Assembly: GCF_018860565.1 (NCBI RefSeq) | Contig: NZ_JAHKPS010000028.1 | Coordinates: forward strand, 1 to 64,000 | Reading direction: 5' to 3' | Source: Winogradskyella psychrotolerans | Lineage (GTDB): Bacteria > Bacteroidota > Bacteroidia > Flavobacteriales > Flavobacteriaceae | DNA: 64,000 nt | Part shown: in pieces, positions 36,763 through 46,760 of the stretch | Layout: each line of letters opens with the position of its first letter | How positions within the stretch are numbered: position 1 is the first letter of the stretch | Made by a program: the position numbers and the translations under genes | The notes under the pieces: model-generated | Databases searched by the model: none | What the model saw: only the letters and a program-made list of their open reading frames with translations | What the model was told of the DNA's origin: nothing

Positions 36763-37458
36763 CTAAATAAATCCTTTAACCTTAGCAGCCAAAACTAAGT
36801 CTCTATCACTATTGCCCTCAATACCAAATTTTCGTTTTAAAAGACGTTTTCTTTTATCTATTGCAGATTTAGATAAATGAACTAGACCTAATAAATCTTT
36901 CATTTTTGAGCCGTTGGCAAGTTCCTTTAAAATTAGAATATCATATTTATCTAAACGGATATTATTTACTGTTTTTTGGTTTAAGGCTTTAACAATAGTT
37001 TGGCTATAGTGTATTTTACCAGCTAGCACATTGTTTATTACAGTAACAAAACCCATAAAGCCCATATCTTGTTTATTTATAAAGCCTGAAGGATTAAAAG
37101 AATTTATAATATGCCTTATCCTAAAACTATCTGTAAAGCACGTGCACACTTATATTTTGGTGTTTGGTAATAACTCTCTGATTATTATTCCTAAATCTTC
37201 ACCAGAGTTTAGTTTTAAAGTTGGATCTGGCGGTAAACTAATATCTAATATTACTAAATCTAAGTTTTATGTTTTTGCAAACTCTTCTATTTTAAGATAA
37301 GCACTTTCACAATCTGTAGCACCATTAGTTTTAAAACTTATAGCATCTGACTGATTAGCGATAAGGTTTAGTGAATTTTCAAAAGCTTCAATAATAGAAA
37401 TGTGGTCGTCTATAGTTAAGACGTTAATGGATGTTTTGTTCATCATAATATTGCACAA
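36763..37458 (-). pseudogene. LuxR-type response regulator with two in-frame stop codons
   Basis: One continuous frame from 37458 to 36763 (about 231 codons) encodes a response regulator broken only by TAA at 37269-37267 and TAA at 37152-37150. The receiver part has INVLTIDDHISIIEAFENSL, then after the first stop NLDLVILDISLPPDP with the phosphoacceptor Asp. The C-terminal part has the helix-turn-helix KYDILILKELANGSKMKDLL and LSKSAIDKRKRLLKRKFGI. No frameshift is needed, so two point mutations to TAA explain the damage. The helix-turn-helix half remains open from a GTG at 37149. The family usually pairs with a histidine kinase in peptide-responsive loci; none is present here. Confidence 0.85.
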
Positions 37459-37884
<426 letters not shown>

Positions 37885-38811
37885 TTAATCCTTCAAAAAC
37901 TCAATATTCCGTTCCAAACCAGCAAATTTAGTTCGTTTTACAGCCGATTTCTGAAACACTTTTTTAAACGTATCTTCTGTAATTTCTTCCCAATCCTTTT
38001 TGGTCATATCTAATAATTCTGGATGTGGATTAAATAAAGGTTCGTTATGTGGTTTACTAAAACGATTCCAAGGGCAAACGTCTTGGCAGATATCGCAACC
38101 AAACATCCAGTCATCAAATTGGCCTTTAAATTCTGTTGGAATGTTTTCTTTGAGTTCAATAGTAAAATACGAGATACACTTACTACCATCAACTACATAA
38201 GGTTCTGTAATGGCTTCTGTAGGGCAAGCATCAATACATTTGGTACAGGTGCCACAGTGGTCTGTTGTGGCGTAATCGTATTCTAATTCTAAATCGATGA
38301 TTAATTCGGCTATAAAATAAAACGAGCCGACTTGTTGGGTTAATAAATTAGAGTGCTTTCCTATCCACCCCAAACCCGATTTTGCTGCCCAAGCTTTATC
38401 TAGCACTGGTGCAGAATCTACAAAAGCGCGTCCACCAACCTCGCCTATTTCATCTTGAATAAAATACAATAATGATTTTAGCTTATGTTTTATGACATGA
38501 TGGTAGTCGTTACCATAAGCATATTTAGACAATTTATATGAATCATCTGTTTGAGTTTCTGATGGGTAATAATTCAACAATAAAGACACCACACTTTTTG
38601 AACCTTCAACAAGCAAGGTTGGATCTAAACGTTTATCGAAATGGTTTTCCATGTAACGCATTTCACCATTCATGTTCTTATTTAGCCAAGTTTCTAATCG
38701 TGGTGCTTCTGCTTCTAGAAATTCAGCCTTACTAATACCACAAGACAAAAAACCAAGGCGTTTTGCTTCAGCTTTAATAATTGTACTGTATTTAGAAGCA
38801 TTGTTTATCAC
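37885..38811 (-). CDS. queG: Epoxyqueuosine reductase QueG
   Basis: A 308-residue protein with the QueG core [20 protein letters not shown] (Asp near 132 acts in catalysis). It binds two 4Fe-4S clusters through [12 protein letters not shown] (Cys 186, 189, 192, 196) and [10 protein letters not shown] (Cys 239, 242, 246) plus one more cysteine. It reduces epoxyqueuosine to queuosine at the wobble position of GUN-decoding tRNAs, using cobalamin. Length is normal for the shorter family members. Its start shares one base with the stop of the P450 gene upstream (38811). Confidence 0.95.
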   Translation of the reverse strand: MINNASKYSTIIKAEAKRLGFLSCGISKAEFLEAEAPRLETWLNKNMNGEMRYMENHFDKRLDPTLLVEGSKSVVSLLLNYYPSETQTDDSYKLSKYAYGNDYHHVIKHKLKSLLYFIQDEIGEVGGRAFVDSAPVLDKAWAAKSGLGWIGKHSNLLTQQVGSFYFIAELIIDLELEYDYATTDHCGTCTKCIDACPTEAITEPYVVDGSKCISYFTIELKENIPTEFKGQFDDWMFGCDICQDVCPWNRFSKPHNEPLFNPHPELLDMTKKDWEEITEDTFKKVFQKSAVKRTKFAGLERNIEFLKD

Positions 38812-40145
38812 TAGTGTCGCTTTTCAAACGTTAAAAGTGCATTCTTTGGCTTTAAAGTAATCAAAGGAGTAATGTCTATGGCGTTAAACTCAGGATGCAT
38901 TTTATAGTTTGAAACTAACTCTGAAACGGCAATGATCATTTCGAACATAGCAAAATTATTTCCAATACATTTTCGTGGGCCAGCTCCAAAAGGAAAATAT
39001 TGTGATGAGAATTTACGACCACCTTCATTAAAACGTTCTGGTAAAAATTCATTAGGTTGGTTCCATAGTTTAGGGTGACGATGTATTTCGTATATCGAAA
39101 ATAATAAGTTAGATCCGGCTTCAAAATCCATCCCATTAAAAGTATCTGGTGCTTTATTAACGCGGTCTATAAAATATGCTGGAGGATACAATCGCATAGC
39201 TTCTTCTAAAACTTGTTGGCAAACTTTAGATTGTGTTACCAAATCCATTAAATCATCGCTTTCGTTTTTTAATGCTAAACGTTCTTCATAAATTTTATCT
39301 TGCCATTCTGGATGCAATGCTAATAATTGCATCGTAAATGTAAGCGCATTTGATGTAGTTTCGTGGCCTGCTGTAAATAAAATCAGAATTTCATCAATGA
39401 GTTGTTCTTCTTCCATAGCAGTACCGTCATCATATCTCGCCTCTAAAAGCATGTCTAACAAATCGTCTACTTTTATGTTTGAAGTCCTTCGTTCGTTAAC
39501 AATGCGTTTTAATATTTGACGTGCTTCGTTGGTGAGTTCGATATGTTTTTCTATTTCACCACTCAAATTAAACCACCAACCTAAATACGGTTGACGTAAT
39601 TCTTTAACCAACATTTTTTGAGCCTGCTCTGTAATATATTGAAGGCGATTAATATCTTCTTGATTTGCAGCACTGCTAAACAAGGATTTCACCACCGTTT
39701 GAAATGCCAAATCGTTTAAAATAGGAAAGATATCTATCACTTCATTCGATGTGATTTTTTCGTATTCTAAGAGAATTGCACTTTTAATACTTTCTAAAAG
39801 ATTTGCTAATTGCTTTTTATGAAAAGCGGGTTGAATGAGCTTACGTTGTTTTTTCCAATGTTCTCCTTCTGAGGTAAGCAAGCCTTTACCAACATACTTT
39901 ACTAAATCTTCCGTTTGTATCTTAGACTTGGTATAATTCTTCTGATTCTTTTGAAGAACATATTCGGCAAATGCAGCATCACGAATAAAAACAACACTGT
40001 TTTTAAATCCAATTTTTAACTTGAAAACATCTCCTTGCTCCTCAAAATTTTTATGATGAAAAGGCAGTGGATTTTTTAAGATTTCTAATGAATGTTTAAT
40101 AAATCGACTTAAAGGAACCTTGGGAATGTTTCGTTTTATACTCAT
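38811..40145 (-). CDS. Cytochrome P450
   Basis: A 444-residue soluble P450. The I-helix oxygen-binding motif [10 protein letters not shown], the K-helix ExxR in [11 protein letters not shown], and the heme-thiolate loop [19 protein letters not shown] (Cys near residue 397) are all intact. The N-terminus has no membrane anchor. It resembles the bacterial group similar to fatty-acid and terpenoid hydroxylases (CYP4-like), but the substrate cannot be told. It lies between ruvB (9-base gap) and queG (one-base overlap), so it is probably cotranscribed with housekeeping genes. No ferredoxin partner gene is nearby. Confidence 0.93.
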   Translation of the reverse strand: MSIKRNIPKVPLSRFIKHSLEILKNPLPFHHKNFEEQGDVFKLKIGFKNSVVFIRDAAFAEYVLQKNQKNYTKSKIQTEDLVKYVGKGLLTSEGEHWKKQRKLIQPAFHKKQLANLLESIKSAILLEYEKITSNEVIDIFPILNDLAFQTVVKSLFSSAANQEDINRLQYITEQAQKMLVKELRQPYLGWWFNLSGEIEKHIELTNEARQILKRIVNERRTSNIKVDDLLDMLLEARYDDGTAMEEEQLIDEILILFTAGHETTSNALTFTMQLLALHPEWQDKIYEERLALKNESDDLMDLVTQSKVCQQVLEEAMRLYPPAYFIDRVNKAPDTFNGMDFEAGSNLLFSIYEIHRHPKLWNQPNEFLPERFNEGGRKFSSQYFPFGAGPRKCIGNNFAMFEMIIAVSELVSNYKMHPEFNAIDITPLITLKPKNALLTFEKRH

Positions 40146-40154
40146 ACGCTTAAA

Positions 40155-41177
40155 TTAGAATAAACCTCCTTGAGTTGGTCCTTTTATTTTACCTAAATGT
40201 TTATACGCTTGTTCTGTTACTTCCCGTCCGCGAGGAGTTCGCATGATAAAGCCTTGTTGAATTAAAAATGGCTCATACACCTCCTCTATGGTTTCTGTAC
40301 TTTCACTAACGGCAGTTGCAATGGTACTAATGCCAACAGGTCCGCCTTTAAACTTATCGATGATAGTGTTTAGAATTTTGTTGTCCATTTCATCCAATCC
40401 ATAAGCATCTACATTAAGTGCTTTTAAGGCAAATTTAGCGATACCAATATCAATTTTACCATTCCCTTTTATTTGCGCAAAATCTCTAACACGACGTAAA
40501 AGTGCATTAGCTATACGGGGTGTACCTCTACTTCTACCTGCAATCTCTATAGCCGCTTCCATAGAAATTGGCATATTTAAAATCGCTGCACTTCGCTGCA
40601 CAATGGTAGTTAGTAATTCAGTTTTATAATACTGTAAACGACTTTGTATTCCAAATCGAGCCCGCATTGGCGCTGTAAGCAAACCTGAACGTGTCGTGGC
40701 TCCAATTAATGTAAATGGATTTAAGTTAAGTTGAACTGTTCTGGCATTTGGACCAGATTCAATCATGATATCAATTTTATAATCTTCCATTGCAGAATAC
40801 AAGTATTCTTCTACAATTGGACTTAAACGATGGATTTCATCAATAAAAAGCACATCACGGTCATCAAGGTTAGTCAGCAAACCTGCTAAGTCTCCTGGCT
40901 TATCTAAAACAGGTCCTGAGGTCACTTTAATACCAACGTCTAACTCATTAGCTAAAATATGTGCTAAGGTCGTTTTTCCTAGTCCTGGAGGTCCATGAAA
41001 CAAGGTGTGATCTAAAGCTTCTTCTCTAAGGTTTGCAGCTTGTACAAAAACTAATAGGTTTTCTAAGACTTGATCTTGACCTGTAAAATCTTCAAAGGTT
41101 AAAGGTCTTAATTTCTTTTCGACATCTAGTTCTTCCGGTGTGAAGTTATCGCTATTTGGATTTAGATTTTCGTTCAT
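40155..41177 (-). CDS. ruvB: Holliday junction branch migration ATPase RuvB
   Basis: A 340-residue AAA+ ATPase. N-terminal [15 protein letters not shown], Walker [13 protein letters not shown], Walker [12 protein letters not shown], sensor motif [19 protein letters not shown] and a C-terminal winged-helix domain ([24 protein letters not shown]) are all present. It is the hexameric motor that works with RuvA (31963-32544) to move Holliday junctions. It leads the run ruvB-P450-queG. A strong hairpin ends 5 bases before its ATG. Confidence 0.96.
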   Translation of the reverse strand: MNENLNPNSDNFTPEELDVEKKLRPLTFEDFTGQDQVLENLLVFVQAANLREEALDHTLFHGPPGLGKTTLAHILANELDVGIKVTSGPVLDKPGDLAGLLTNLDDRDVLFIDEIHRLSPIVEEYLYSAMEDYKIDIMIESGPNARTVQLNLNPFTLIGATTRSGLLTAPMRARFGIQSRLQYYKTELLTTIVQRSAAILNMPISMEAAIEIAGRSRGTPRIANALLRRVRDFAQIKGNGKIDIGIAKFALKALNVDAYGLDEMDNKILNTIIDKFKGGPVGISTIATAVSESTETIEEVYEPFLIQQGFIMRTPRGREVTEQAYKHLGKIKGPTQGGLF

Positions 41178-41182
41178 AGTAC

Positions 41183-41200
41183 TTCCCGTGAAAACGGGAA
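41183..41200. repeat. Palindromic hairpin just upstream of ruvB
   Basis: TTCCCGT (41183-41189) pairs perfectly with ACGGGAA (41194-41200), loop GAAA. It lacks a U run in either direction. Short palindromes of this TTCCCG type recur in flavobacterial intergenic regions, so it may be a dispersed repeat. Confidence 0.6.
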
Positions 41201-41282
41201 TCTTATTAAGTTACACTGAGCTTAGAAATATAGGTTCTTCATTTCACTCTGAATGAGAACAAAGTCAAAACAAATATAAAGA

Positions 41283-41317
41283 AAAAGACCTTTGGATAGC
41301 TATCCAGAGGTCTTTTC
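41283..41317 (-). terminator. Intrinsic terminator after ctaD
   Basis: AAAGACCTTTGGATA and TATCCAGAGGTCTTT pair (one mismatch) around GC, with A and T runs at the ends. It lies about 40-70 bases after the ctaD stop and closes the act-cta transcript. Confidence 0.85.
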
Positions 41318-41331
41318 TAATCTATTATGAG

Positions 41332-41350
41332 TTTCCTGCCTTCGCAGAAA
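41332..41350. repeat. Short imperfect palindrome after ctaD
   Basis: TTTCCTGC (41332-41339) pairs with GCAGAAA (41344-41350), one mismatch, loop CTTC. It is like the small TTCCTGC/GCAGGAA palindromes common between flavobacterial genes. No function is visible. Confidence 0.45.
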
Positions 41351-41355
41351 TTTGT

Positions 41356-43149
41356 TTAATGCTGTAATTCCTCTTCACCTTCCATTAAAGGTACATTCTG
41401 AGGTACAAAATCTACATCATGTCCTGGTTTACTGTAGTCATAAGACCAACGGTAAACGTGAGGAATAGCTCCTGGCCAGTTACCATGTATATGTTTTACA
41501 GGAGTAGTCCATTCTAAAGTTGTAGATCTCCAAGGGTTTTGTTCTGCTTTTTTACCAAAGAACATACTTGCAAAGAAATTATACAAATAAATAATTTGTG
41601 CTAAACCTCCAATAATAGCAAATATAGTTATGATAACATTTGCATTTGCTAAATCATCAAATAACGGGAAGTTAGAGTTTGTGTAATAACGTCTTGGTAA
41701 TCCTGCCATTCCAATAAAGTGCATTGGGAAGAAAACTCCGTAGGCACAAATTGCAGTGATCCAGAAATGTAAATATCCTAAGTTTTTATTTAGCATACGA
41801 CCAAACATTTTTGGGTACCAATGATAAATACCTGCAAACATTCCGTAAAGTGCAGAAATACCCATTACTAAGTGGAAGTGTGCAATTACAAAATAAGTAT
41901 CATGAACGTTAATATCTAATGCACTATCACCTAAAATGATTCCTGTTAATCCACCTGTAATAAAGGTAGAAACAAAACCAATAGAAAATAACATGGCTGG
42001 ATTCATTTGGAGATTACCTTTCCATATGGTTGTTATCCAGTTAAAGGCTTTTACAGCAGATGGGATAGCAATCAATAATGTTGTAAATGTAAATACAGAT
42101 CCTAAGAAAGGATTCATACCTGAAATAAACATATGGTGACCCCAAACAATTGTAGATAAGAAAGCAATTGCTAAGATTGAAGCAATCATCGCTCTATATC
42201 CAAAAATTGGCTTACGAGAGTTTGATGCCATAATTTCAGACACTAATCCCATAGCAGGTAAGATAACGATATATACTTCTGGGTGACCTAAGAACCAAAA
42301 TAAATGTTCGAATAATACTGGTGATCCACCTTGGTAATGTAATACTTCACCTTGAATAAATATATCTGATAAGAAGAATGATGTTCCAAAACTTCTATCC
42401 ATAATTAATAATAACGCTGCAGACAATAATACTGGGAAAGAAACCACACCAATAACCGCTGTTACAAAGAATGCCCAAATAGTCAATGGCAATCTTGTCA
42501 TAGACATCCCTTTAGTACGTAAATTAATTACTGTTACTATATAATTTAAAGATCCTAATAAAGATGATGCAATAAATATAGCCATTGAGACTAGCCATAA
42601 AGTCATTCCTAAACCAGAACCTCCTGATGCCATAGGCAAAGCAGATAGTGGTGGATAGATTGTCCATCCTGCTGCTGCTGGTCCGGCTTCTACAAATAAT
42701 GAGCTAATCATTATAACACAAGAAATAAAGAATAACCAATAAGACACCATATTAAGGAATCCTGAAGCCATATCTCTAGCACCAATTTGTAACGGAATTA
42801 AGAGGTTACTAAATGTACCACTTAACCCTGCAGTTAATACAAAGAATACCATAATAGTACCATGAATCGTCACTAAGGCCAAATAAATATCTGCATCCAT
42901 AACTCCGTCTGGAGCCCATTTACCTAGTAATGCTTCAAACAATACGTTTGGCTGTTCTGGCCATGCAATTTGCATACGAAACATTATAGACATTAAAACA
43001 CCTATAACTCCCATTATAGTACCTGTAATTAAATATTGTTTAGCAATCATTTTATGATCAATGCTAAAAATATATTTAGTTACAAATGTTTCTTTGTGAT
43101 GATGTACGTCGTGATCGTCGTGACCGTGTGTATCTATAGTTGCTGACAT
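41356..43149 (-). CDS. ctaD: Cytochrome c oxidase subunit I (aa3-type)
   Basis: A 597-residue protein with 12 core membrane helices. Heme a ligand region TIHGTIMVFF, the CuB/Tyr crosslink motif FLGHPEVYIVILPAMG (with the D-channel Glu), CuB histidines VWGHHMF, and the heme ligands DTYFVIAHFHLVMG are intact. These mark a proton-pumping A-family oxidase. The N-terminus is rich in His and Asp (THGHDDHDVHHH). It receives electrons through CuA of CtaC from the upstream ACIII (Act) genes. It is the last gene of the act-cta run and is followed by a terminator. Confidence 0.96.
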   Translation of the reverse strand: MSATIDTHGHDDHDVHHHKETFVTKYIFSIDHKMIAKQYLITGTIMGVIGVLMSIMFRMQIAWPEQPNVLFEALLGKWAPDGVMDADIYLALVTIHGTIMVFFVLTAGLSGTFSNLLIPLQIGARDMASGFLNMVSYWLFFISCVIMISSLFVEAGPAAAGWTIYPPLSALPMASGGSGLGMTLWLVSMAIFIASSLLGSLNYIVTVINLRTKGMSMTRLPLTIWAFFVTAVIGVVSFPVLLSAALLLIMDRSFGTSFFLSDIFIQGEVLHYQGGSPVLFEHLFWFLGHPEVYIVILPAMGLVSEIMASNSRKPIFGYRAMIASILAIAFLSTIVWGHHMFISGMNPFLGSVFTFTTLLIAIPSAVKAFNWITTIWKGNLQMNPAMLFSIGFVSTFITGGLTGIILGDSALDINVHDTYFVIAHFHLVMGISALYGMFAGIYHWYPKMFGRMLNKNLGYLHFWITAICAYGVFFPMHFIGMAGLPRRYYTNSNFPLFDDLANANVIITIFAIIGGLAQIIYLYNFFASMFFGKKAEQNPWRSTTLEWTTPVKHIHGNWPGAIPHVYRWSYDYSKPGHDVDFVPQNVPLMEGEEELQH

Positions 43150-43186
43150 AATCTCTATCTATTATCTTTTTCTTTAAAAAATTCTA

Positions 43187-44245
43187 TTAATTTAATGAAT
43201 TTGGAAAGGTTGTTTGTTCTTTCATCCAAGCATCAAACTCTTCTTGTGTTTCTACAATAATCTTCATCTGCATATTGTAATGTGATGTACCACAAATTTT
43301 GTTACATAATAATAAGTAATCAAACTCGTAAACCAACTCTTGTCCTGATTCTTCAATTTCGGCTTTACGTTCTAATCTAAGAGCGTTAATATCTTTAACT
43401 TTCTCAACCATATCTGGATTTTGACGCATATCTGCAGTGGTAATTGTTGGTGTAAAACCAAATTGAGTTACCATACCTGGCACACAGTTCATTTGCGCTC
43501 TAAAATGCGGCATATAAGCTGAGTGTAATACATCTTGAGATCTCATTTTAAATACAACCGGCTTTCCTACTGGTAAATGAAGCTCTGTTACAATAACATC
43601 ATCTTGAGCATTAGGATCGTCTTCATCGACACCTAAAATATTAGCACGATCTAAGTCTATTAATCTAACATTAGCTTTACCAAGGACATTATCTGCACCA
43701 CTATAACGTGCTTTCCAGTTAAACTGCTGTGCATATAATTCAATAACCATTGGGTCTTCATCCTCATCGATATTCATAATATCATTCCAAGTGAATAAAC
43801 CGTAGATTATTAAACCTGCTAAAACAATTACAGGAATTACTGTCCAAATAAATTCTAAAGTGTTATTATCTGCATAAAATAATGCTTTTCTTCCTTTTTC
43901 ACCTTTGTATTTATAAGCAAAATAATGTAGTAAAAATTGCGTAATAGTCTGTACTATAAAAATAACTACCATAGAGATAATCATAAGATTATCGACTTCT
44001 ACACCATGTTCTGATGCAGCATTAGACATTAATGGTAAATCTCCTAAATACCAAAAACTAAGAATAGTTATAACATAGATAAAAATTAAAAAACCTATCA
44101 TTAAATAACCATTGATTTTGTTATCATGGTCGTCCGCAATTTGGGAATTTGTTGTGCCTACTTGGGCCAAGTCAAAAATCTTTACCATTTGCCACAAGGC
44201 AACAGCTACAAAGAGTACAATTATAATCGTTAATAAAGCAGTCAT
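43187..44245 (-). CDS. ctaC: Cytochrome c oxidase subunit II (CuA)
   Basis: A 352-residue protein. The CuA site in the periplasmic cupredoxin domain is LLCNKICGTSHYNMQM with an earlier conserved His (VLHSAYMPHFRAQMN). Four membrane helices are predicted (about 3-20, 47-66, 85-112, 133-152), two more than the usual hairpin. There is no fused cytochrome c domain, so electrons must come from a separate carrier or directly from ActA/ActE. It lies between actF (24-base gap) and ctaD (37-base gap) on the same strand. Confidence 0.95.
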   Translation of the reverse strand: MTALLTIIIVLFVAVALWQMVKIFDLAQVGTTNSQIADDHDNKINGYLMIGFLIFIYVITILSFWYLGDLPLMSNAASEHGVEVDNLMIISMVVIFIVQTITQFLLHYFAYKYKGEKGRKALFYADNNTLEFIWTVIPVIVLAGLIIYGLFTWNDIMNIDEDEDPMVIELYAQQFNWKARYSGADNVLGKANVRLIDLDRANILGVDEDDPNAQDDVIVTELHLPVGKPVVFKMRSQDVLHSAYMPHFRAQMNCVPGMVTQFGFTPTITTADMRQNPDMVEKVKDINALRLERKAEIEESGQELVYEFDYLLLCNKICGTSHYNMQMKIIVETQEEFDAWMKEQTTFPNSLN

Positions 44246-44269
44246 TATCGTTTCTGTTCTTATTTAAAA

Positions 44270-45628
44270 TTAATAATGGAAATTTTTACTTTCCTTAATA
44301 AATGGATTTCCTTTAGCTAGTAATGGATATTTACCTAATGCTGTAAAGACAACAAGCATAAATAAACCACCAAATAATAAAATTGCTCCTATTTCAGGAA
44401 TTCCAATAAACCATCTATCACCAACTGTTGCAGGCATAATCATATTGAAAATATCTACGTAATGACCACAAAGAATTACAACTCCTGCCATTATTACAAA
44501 CCAATTTACGCGTTTGAAGTCACTATTCATTAATAATAATAGTGGGAATACAAAGTTCATAGCTACCATACCAAAGAAAGGTAAGTTATAATCTTCAATA
44601 CGTGTTACAAAATAAGTAACTTCTTCTGGAATATTTGAATACCAAATTAACATGAATTGAGAGAACCATAGGTAAGTCCAGAATACACTAAATCCAAACA
44701 TAAATTTAGCTAAATCATGGATGTGACTATCGTTTACATGTTCTAATAAACCTTTAGATTTTAGGTAAATTGCTATCATGGCAATTGTAGTTACACCACA
44801 AACAAGCATACCTGCTAATAAATACCATCCAAACAAGGTACTAAACCAGTGTGGATCTACACTCATTATCCAATCCCAAGACATTATTGATTCTGTGTAA
44901 ATAAAGAATACTAAAAATGCTGCTGAAATTCTGAAGTTCTTTTTAAAGTTTCTGTTATCATTTATATCAGCATTATCTTGAGCAACTGAGAACTTTCTAG
45001 AAAAATATTGGTAAGCAGACCAACCTGCTAAAAATACAGCACCTCTTATAAAAAATCCTGTTTTATTTAACCAACCTGATTTCCCTGCGACAAGCGCATC
45101 ATAATTATCGTGACCTACTGTAGTCATACCATCAGTTAACCAGATAAACAAATGACTATCTGCAACAAATGCGATTATTAATAAGATAACACCACCTGGT
45201 AAAACATAAGATGTAATACCTTCCATGACTCTAAATAGTACAGGCGACCAACCTGCTTGAGAGGCATATTGTACAGCATAAAATGCTAATACACCTAATG
45301 CAATCATAAAGAAAAAGAATGCTGCTACATAAAGTGCGGCATAAGGTCTGTTATGAATTTGGTGTAAGACATGTTCTTCATGACTCATTTTGTGTCCTTC
45401 CTCAGCATGAGCTTCTTCACCATGTAATTCTGCTTCTCCGTGAGCATCACCATGTGCATCTGCTTCGTGAGCATCACCGTGGTGAGCTTCACTTGCCAAC
45501 AATTCTTTTACATCTTCTACCGTTTCATAGCTTTTAGAAGATATGAAACCAGAAGTGACGCCAATTGCTCCTAAAATTATAAGAACAATAGCAAATATTC
45601 TTAATCGATTTGAAATTTTATATTCCAT
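44270..45628 (-). CDS. actF: Alternative complex III subunit ActF
   Basis: A 452-residue membrane protein with about ten helices, homologous to the C-terminal quinol-binding-type membrane subunit of ACIII (quinol:cytochrome c oxidoreductase). After the first helix (12-29) lies a histidine-rich loop, residues about 46-92, with 12 His (e.g. EAHHGDAHEADAHGDAHGE). Further helices contain FAADSHLFIWLTD-like AFVADSHLFIWLTD and NMIMPATVGDRWFIGIPEIG. ACIII oxidises menaquinol and reduces cytochrome c in the inner membrane. The gene follows actE with 22 bases and precedes ctaC. Confidence 0.92.
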   Translation of the reverse strand: MEYKISNRLRIFAIVLIILGAIGVTSGFISSKSYETVEDVKELLASEAHHGDAHEADAHGDAHGEAELHGEEAHAEEGHKMSHEEHVLHQIHNRPYAALYVAAFFFFMIALGVLAFYAVQYASQAGWSPVLFRVMEGITSYVLPGGVILLIIAFVADSHLFIWLTDGMTTVGHDNYDALVAGKSGWLNKTGFFIRGAVFLAGWSAYQYFSRKFSVAQDNADINDNRNFKKNFRISAAFLVFFIYTESIMSWDWIMSVDPHWFSTLFGWYLLAGMLVCGVTTIAMIAIYLKSKGLLEHVNDSHIHDLAKFMFGFSVFWTYLWFSQFMLIWYSNIPEEVTYFVTRIEDYNLPFFGMVAMNFVFPLLLLMNSDFKRVNWFVIMAGVVILCGHYVDIFNMIMPATVGDRWFIGIPEIGAILLFGGLFMLVVFTALGKYPLLAKGNPFIKESKNFHY

Positions 45629-45650
45629 TTATATAATCTTTATCTAAATC

Positions 45651-46211
45651 TTACTTTTCTAAATCTGCTTTCAGTTTCTCAACGTAAGCTACTACTTGCC
45701 AGCGCTCAGTCTCGTTCAATTGGTTAGCATAAGAACCCATTGTGTTTTTACCGTAATAAATAACGTGGTAAATACTTCCTGTAGTAATTGCTCTTCCTAC
45801 ATCATCGTAAGAAGGAACCCCTAAAATCTTTTCGCGTTGAACCAATTTACCTTTACCATCTCCTTTATTACCATGACAAATTCCACAGTAAATGTCATAT
45901 AGTATCTTACCTTCTGTATAATCTACTTGTAAAGAATCTAAAGGACTTTTTAAATTCGCTTTTGCATATGCAAAACCTTCATTTGTATTTTCAATTTCAA
46001 AAGGCATAAAATCACCTCTTGGTATTGATCCTTCTGCAGGTAACTGGGCTTCTACACCATTTTTAAATGCGTCAGATTCTTGATATGTTTCATAACCAAC
46101 TGACTCATACATGTTTGGCATATATTGGTAATTGGGTCTAGAGTTATTTTGGCAAGACACAAAGCTTACCAATAATACTAATGCTACGATATATTTTGTG
46201 GCTATCTTCAT
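45651..46211 (-). CDS. actE: Alternative complex III subunit ActE, cytochrome c lipoprotein
   Basis: A 186-residue lipoprotein starting MKIATKYIVALVLLVSFVSC, with the lipobox Cys near residue 20. One heme c motif CGICH lies in YDIYCGICHGNKGDGKG, and the C-terminal helix has the conserved LNETERWQVVAYVEKLKAD. The start at 46211 is chosen because it begins the signal peptide and sits one base after the actD stop; an upstream frame start at 46241 would overlap actD. ActE is the mono-heme subunit of ACIII, a likely electron exit toward CtaC. Confidence 0.92.
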   Translation of the reverse strand: MKIATKYIVALVLLVSFVSCQNNSRPNYQYMPNMYESVGYETYQESDAFKNGVEAQLPAEGSIPRGDFMPFEIENTNEGFAYAKANLKSPLDSLQVDYTEGKILYDIYCGICHGNKGDGKGKLVQREKILGVPSYDDVGRAITTGSIYHVIYYGKNTMGSYANQLNETERWQVVAYVEKLKADLEK

Positions 46212-46212
46212 A

Positions 46213-46752
46213 TTAATGTGCATCTTCATCTTTATCAACAATATTTATCTCAACAGCTCCTGTTTCTTGTAACAATGCAGTTAATGAATCTTCATTATTA
46301 TGCACAGCAATTTCCATTAAGAAATGGTCATCTGTAGTTCTTGGGTCAGGGTTTTCTGCTTTTTTAAACGGCCACATTCTACTTCTTAGGTAAAAAGTTA
46401 TAACCATTAAGTGAGCTGCAAAAAACACTGTAAGCTCAAACATAATTGGTACAAATGATGGCATATTCTCAATATAACTAAAGCTTGGCTTACCTCCAAT
46501 ATCTTGAGGCCAATCTTCAATCATTATAAAATTCATCATTACAATAGCTACAGTTAAACCAACACAACCATATAAAAAAGCTGTTATTGCTAAGCGTGTA
46601 GGCGCTAATCCCATTGCCTTATCTAGTCCATGAACTGGAAAAGGTGTATATATCTCTTCAATGTGATGTTTTTCTGATCTAACCGTTTTGACGGCTGACA
46701 TTAGTACATCATCATCTGTATAAATAGCATGAATTACTCTCGAAGCTTCCAT
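46213..46752 (-). CDS. actD: Alternative complex III subunit ActD (DUF3341)
   Basis: A 179-residue protein of the DUF3341 family with two membrane helices (about 54-76 and 98-120) and the start VIHAIYTDDDVLMSAVKTVR typical of ActD. The motif IYTPFPVHGLDKAMG is conserved. It is a structural membrane subunit of ACIII. It lies 9 bases after actC and one base before actE, within the continuous act run. Confidence 0.94.
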   Translation of the reverse strand: MEASRVIHAIYTDDDVLMSAVKTVRSEKHHIEEIYTPFPVHGLDKAMGLAPTRLAITAFLYGCVGLTVAIVMMNFIMIEDWPQDIGGKPSFSYIENMPSFVPIMFELTVFFAAHLMVITFYLRSRMWPFKKAENPDPRTTDDHFLMEIAVHNNEDSLTALLQETGAVEINIVDKDEDAH

Positions 46753-46760
46753 AGACTATA

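Noticed and set aside
37150-37269. TAA codons considered as recoded sense codons in the response regulator
   Set aside because: No recoding element is visible, UAA recoding is not known in this group, and the neighbouring HlyD gene is also broken, so decay is simpler.
41183-41200. Hairpin before ruvB as an intrinsic terminator
   Set aside because: There is no U run after it on either strand. It is listed as a palindrome instead.
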